A DNA stretch of 5,718 bases from DATJMJ01 sp035503975 (lineage in GTDB: Bacteria; Actinomycetota; Acidimicrobiia; Acidimicrobiales; Palsa-688). The translations under genes were made by a program, and so were the position numbers. The notes beneath the pieces were generated by a model. That model was not told the DNA's origin, did not search any database, and was given only the letters and a program-made list of their open reading frames with translations. The stretch covers positions 1-5,718 of the forward strand of contig DATJST010000509.1 in the NCBI GenBank assembly GCA_035503975.1, in the 5' to 3' direction. Below, piece after piece: positions 3,382 through 5,718 of this stretch; within the stretch, counting starts at the first letter, position 1, and the number at the start of each line of letters is the position of its first letter.

Positions 3382-5718
3382 GTGCCAATAGAGCGCGATA
3401 TGGACGTCGCCGGCGAGCAAATACCGCGCCACCAAGCGCAGGCTTCGCCCTTCGGGCCGGCCACAACTCTGGCGCAGGACGCGCCTCCCATCGGCGACGT
3501 CAATGGTGCCGCCGAGCCGCGTGGCACAACGGCGAACGGCCCGACGGGTGGGCTCGGGGCGGGAGAGTCGCGCTACTTCAATCGTGAGCTTTCGCTCCTC
3601 GAGTTCGGCCGCCGTGTGCTCACGCTGGCCGGTTCGCCGGACCAACCCCTATTGGAGCGAGCGAAGTTCCTCGCTATTTTTTCCGGCCAATTGGACGAAT
3701 TTTTCCAGGTGAGGGTGGCCGGTTTGAAGGACCAGCTGGCCGCCGGGCTCCCAGGTACGGCGCCCGACGGCTTGCCGGTGCCCGAGCAGCTAAGAGCCAT
3801 ACGCTCGGTGCTCGAAGAGCTGTTGGCGCAGCGGGCCCGTACCTACCACGACAGCTTGGTGCCCGAGCTGGCCGCCCACGGTATACGGCTCGTCCCGTGG
3901 GGGTCCCTGGGCGCGGCGGACATGGCCTACGCCGAGTCGGTCTTCGAGGCCCAGATTTTCCCCGTGCTCACGCCTCTCGGCGTCGACCCGGGCCATCCTT
4001 TCCCTTACATTTCCAATCTGTCGCTCAACTTGGCGGTTATGGTCCGAGATCCCCAACGCAGCGAGCGTCGCTTCGCCCGAGTTAAGGTGCCGCCGGTGCT
4101 GCCCGGCTTTTTGCCCTTGCCCGACGGGGAGCGGTTCGTGCCAATAGACCAGGTAATCGCGGCGTTCTTGGGTGAATTGTTCCCAGGGATGGAAATCGAA
4201 AGCTGCCACTCGTTCCGCGTCATCCGCAATGCCGACCTGACTCTCGCCGAGGACGAGGCGGACGACCTCCTCGAGGCCGTGGAGATGGAGCTGCGCAGGC
4301 GCCGCTTCGGCCGCGCCGTCTGCCTCCAGCTCGAAGCCGGCTTCGAGCCCACCGTGCGGGACCTATTGGCGCGGGAGCTCGACCTGCGCCCCGAAGACGT
4401 CTACGAGGTCGACGGTTTGCTCGACTACGGCGGTTTGTGGGCGCTCCACAGCCTCGAACGCCCAGAGCTTAAGGACGAGCCCTTCTTGCCCGTGACACCG
4501 GCGCGCCTGGCCGCGCTCGACGGTGAAGAAGTCGACGTGTTTTCAGGGATCGCCTCCGGTGACATTTTTGTGCACCACCCCTACGAGAGCTTCGCCATGT
4601 CGACCGAGGCCTTCATCAAGTACGCGGCCACGGACCCGCACGTCCTCGCTATAAAGCAAACTCTTTACCGGACTTCGGGTGACAGCCCCGTAGTGACTGC
4701 GCTCATCCGCGCCGCCGAACGAGGCAAGCAGGTCGCGGCCCTGGTGGAGCTGAAGGCACGGGGCGACGAGCTCGCCAATATCGGCTGGGCGAGAGCGCTC
4801 GAACAAGTCGGCGTCCACGTCGTGTACGGGCTGATCGGGCTGAAAACACATGCTAAAACGGCTCTCGTCGTCCGCCAGGAGAGGGAAGGGATACGTCGCT
4901 ACTGCCACATCGGCACAGGCAATTACAACTCGTCGACCGCTCGTGTGTACGAGGACATCGGCATCCTCACGGCCTCGCCCGCCCTCGGCGAGGACCTGAC
5001 CGACCTCTTCAACTTCCTAACTGGCTACAGCCGCCAGGACTCGTACCGCCAGCTCGTGGTCGCCCCGCTCGCCCTGCGCTCGAAAATCATCGAGTTGATC
5101 GAGCGGGAGTGCACCTACGGGGGCACTGGCCGGATCGTTTGGAAAGTCAACAACCTTGTCGACCGACGCGTCATCGACGCTCTTTACAGCGCGTCGCAAT
5201 CGGGTGTCCAGGTCGACCTCGTGGTGCGGGCAATGTGCTCGCTGCGCCCGGGAGTACCAGGGCTCTCGGAAAATATCCGGGTCCGCTCCCTGGTGGGCCG
5301 CTACCTGGAGCACTCCCGTATCTTTTACTTCAGCGGGGGCAGCGGCGCCCCCGCCGGGTACGCCTTCGGGCGCGCAGCCGCGCCTATCCGCCTCCGCTCC
5401 GCGGCCAGCCCTGCTCCGGGCAAGGACACGCCACTTCCCCGCGCCAGCTGGCCCGGCCTGCCCGACGGCGGCTGCTACCTATTGGGGTCCGCCGACATCA
5501 TGGAGCGGAACCTCGACCGCCGGGTCGAGGCGCTCATCGATGTGAAATCACCAGAGATCCAGGACCGCCTGCGTGAAATCCTCGAAGTCGTGCTGGCTGA
5601 CGACGAGCTCGCCTGGGAGCTCTCCGCTGACGGGAGCTGGCGGAAGCTGCCCCTGGTCAAGCACTTCAATGCCCAACGCCATTTCCAGGAGCTCGCCATT
5701 TCTCGCGCGCGGCGCCGC
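3382..5718 (+). CDS. ppk1: polyphosphate kinase PPK1, 3' end cut by the window edge
   Basis: PPK1 reversibly transfers the gamma phosphate of ATP to a growing polyphosphate chain through a phosphohistidine. About 779 residues are visible and the frame is still open at the edge; the conserved end (FNAQRHFQELAISRARRR) suggests only a few residues are missing. Order: non-conserved extension 1-63; N-terminal domain from RYFNRELSLLEF (64), with FSGQLDEFFQVRVAGLK; middle domain with VLTPLGVDPGHPFP; then the two phospholipase-D-like catalytic domains. HHPYESF is at 398-404. IKQTLYRT gives R430, LKARGDE gives R460, and LKTHAK gives the phosphorylated H490, the counterparts of E. coli Arg375, Arg405 and His435 with identical spacing. 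EHSRI gives H644, matching His592. About 47 residues (651-697) separate this from CYLLGSADIM, far more than usual. GTG 3382 is chosen for its leaderless promoter; ATG 3400 is equally possible and loses nothing conserved. Confidence 0.95.
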   Translation, partial: MPIERDMDVAGEQIPRHQAQASPFGPATTLAQDAPPIGDVNGAAEPRGTTANGPTGGLGAGESRYFNRELSLLEFGRRVLTLAGSPDQPLLERAKFLAIFSGQLDEFFQVRVAGLKDQLAAGLPGTAPDGLPVPEQLRAIRSVLEELLAQRARTYHDSLVPELAAHGIRLVPWGSLGAADMAYAESVFEAQIFPVLTPLGVDPGHPFPYISNLSLNLAVMVRDPQRSERRFARVKVPPVLPGFLPLPDGERFVPIDQVIAAFLGELFPGMEIESCHSFRVIRNADLTLAEDEADDLLEAVEMELRRRRFGRAVCLQLEAGFEPTVRDLLARELDLRPEDVYEVDGLLDYGGLWALHSLERPELKDEPFLPVTPARLAALDGEEVDVFSGIASGDIFVHHPYESFAMSTEAFIKYAATDPHVLAIKQTLYRTSGDSPVVTALIRAAERGKQVAALVELKARGDELANIGWARALEQVGVHVVYGLIGLKTHAKTALVVRQEREGIRRYCHIGTGNYNSSTARVYEDIGILTASPALGEDLTDLFNFLTGYSRQDSYRQLVVAPLALRSKIIELIERECTYGGTGRIVWKVNNLVDRRVIDALYSASQSGVQVDLVVRAMCSLRPGVPGLSENIRVRSLVGRYLEHSRIFYFSGGSGAPAGYAFGRAAAPIRLRSAASPAPGKDTPLPRASWPGLPDGGCYLLGSADIMERNLDRRVEALIDVKSPEIQDRLREILEVVLADDELAWELSADGSWRKLPLVKHFNAQRHFQELAISRARRR

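Noticed and set aside
3790..4209. 139-codon minus-strand frame opposite ppk1
   Set aside because: It lies fully opposite conserved PPK1 sequence, has no family resemblance and is explained by GC-rich codon bias.
5109..5576. 155-codon plus-strand frame inside the 3' part of ppk1
   Set aside because: The product is rich in Arg, Pro and Gly, and ppk1 continues intact in its own frame with conserved motifs on both sides.
1..5718. CRISPR arrays, insertion sequences, attachment sites or other mobile elements
   Set aside because: I saw no regularly spaced repeats, transposase or integrase motifs, or terminal inverted repeats; the region reads as ordinary core chromosome.

Overview
The window comes from a high-GC bacterium. 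It carries a WhiB-family iron-sulphur regulator, which is essentially confined to Actinobacteria, and it uses TTG and GTG starts and apparently leaderless transcripts. The long, type-2 form of LeuA and the N-terminally extended polyphosphate kinase fit the same phylum. An Acidimicrobiia-like lineage is my guess; nothing here proves it.

Layout: (1) Positions 1-122 hold the probable start of a divergent gene, read leftwards and cut by the window edge, and the promoter and ribosome binding site of the next gene. (2) 123-503 (+) encodes a TatA-type twin-arginine translocase subunit. (3) 588-887 (-), convergent with it, encodes a WhiB-like protein with all four cysteines. (4) 888-1221 is the non-coding interval between whiB and leuA. 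Its right half is a compact leucine attenuator: a TTGACA promoter, a 13-residue leader peptide (MFASARSGLLLIT) with three leucine codons in a row, an 11-bp hairpin that starts on the last base of the leader stop codon, and an intrinsic terminator with six T. (5) 1222-2955 (+) is leuA, 2-isopropylmalate synthase. (6) 2966-3265 (+) is a 99-residue protein of unknown function, 10 bases behind leuA and probably cotranscribed. (7) 3382 to the right edge (+) is polyphosphate kinase PPK1, almost complete and open at the edge.

The genes do not form one pathway. leuA carries out the first committed step of leucine synthesis and appears to be controlled by leucyl-tRNA supply through the leader. The small gene behind it would share that control. 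PPK1 makes polyphosphate, TatA belongs to the folded-protein export machinery, and the WhiB protein is a redox-sensing transcription factor.

The most interesting item is the leuA leader. Its terminator hairpin also contains the leuA Shine-Dalgarno sequence in its 3' arm, so one stem could control both transcription and translation. The leader peptide itself appears to be translated from a leaderless transcript. The second oddity is an Ala/Pro/Gly-rich insertion of roughly 35-40 residues in the C-terminal domain of PPK1, just after its second conserved histidine.
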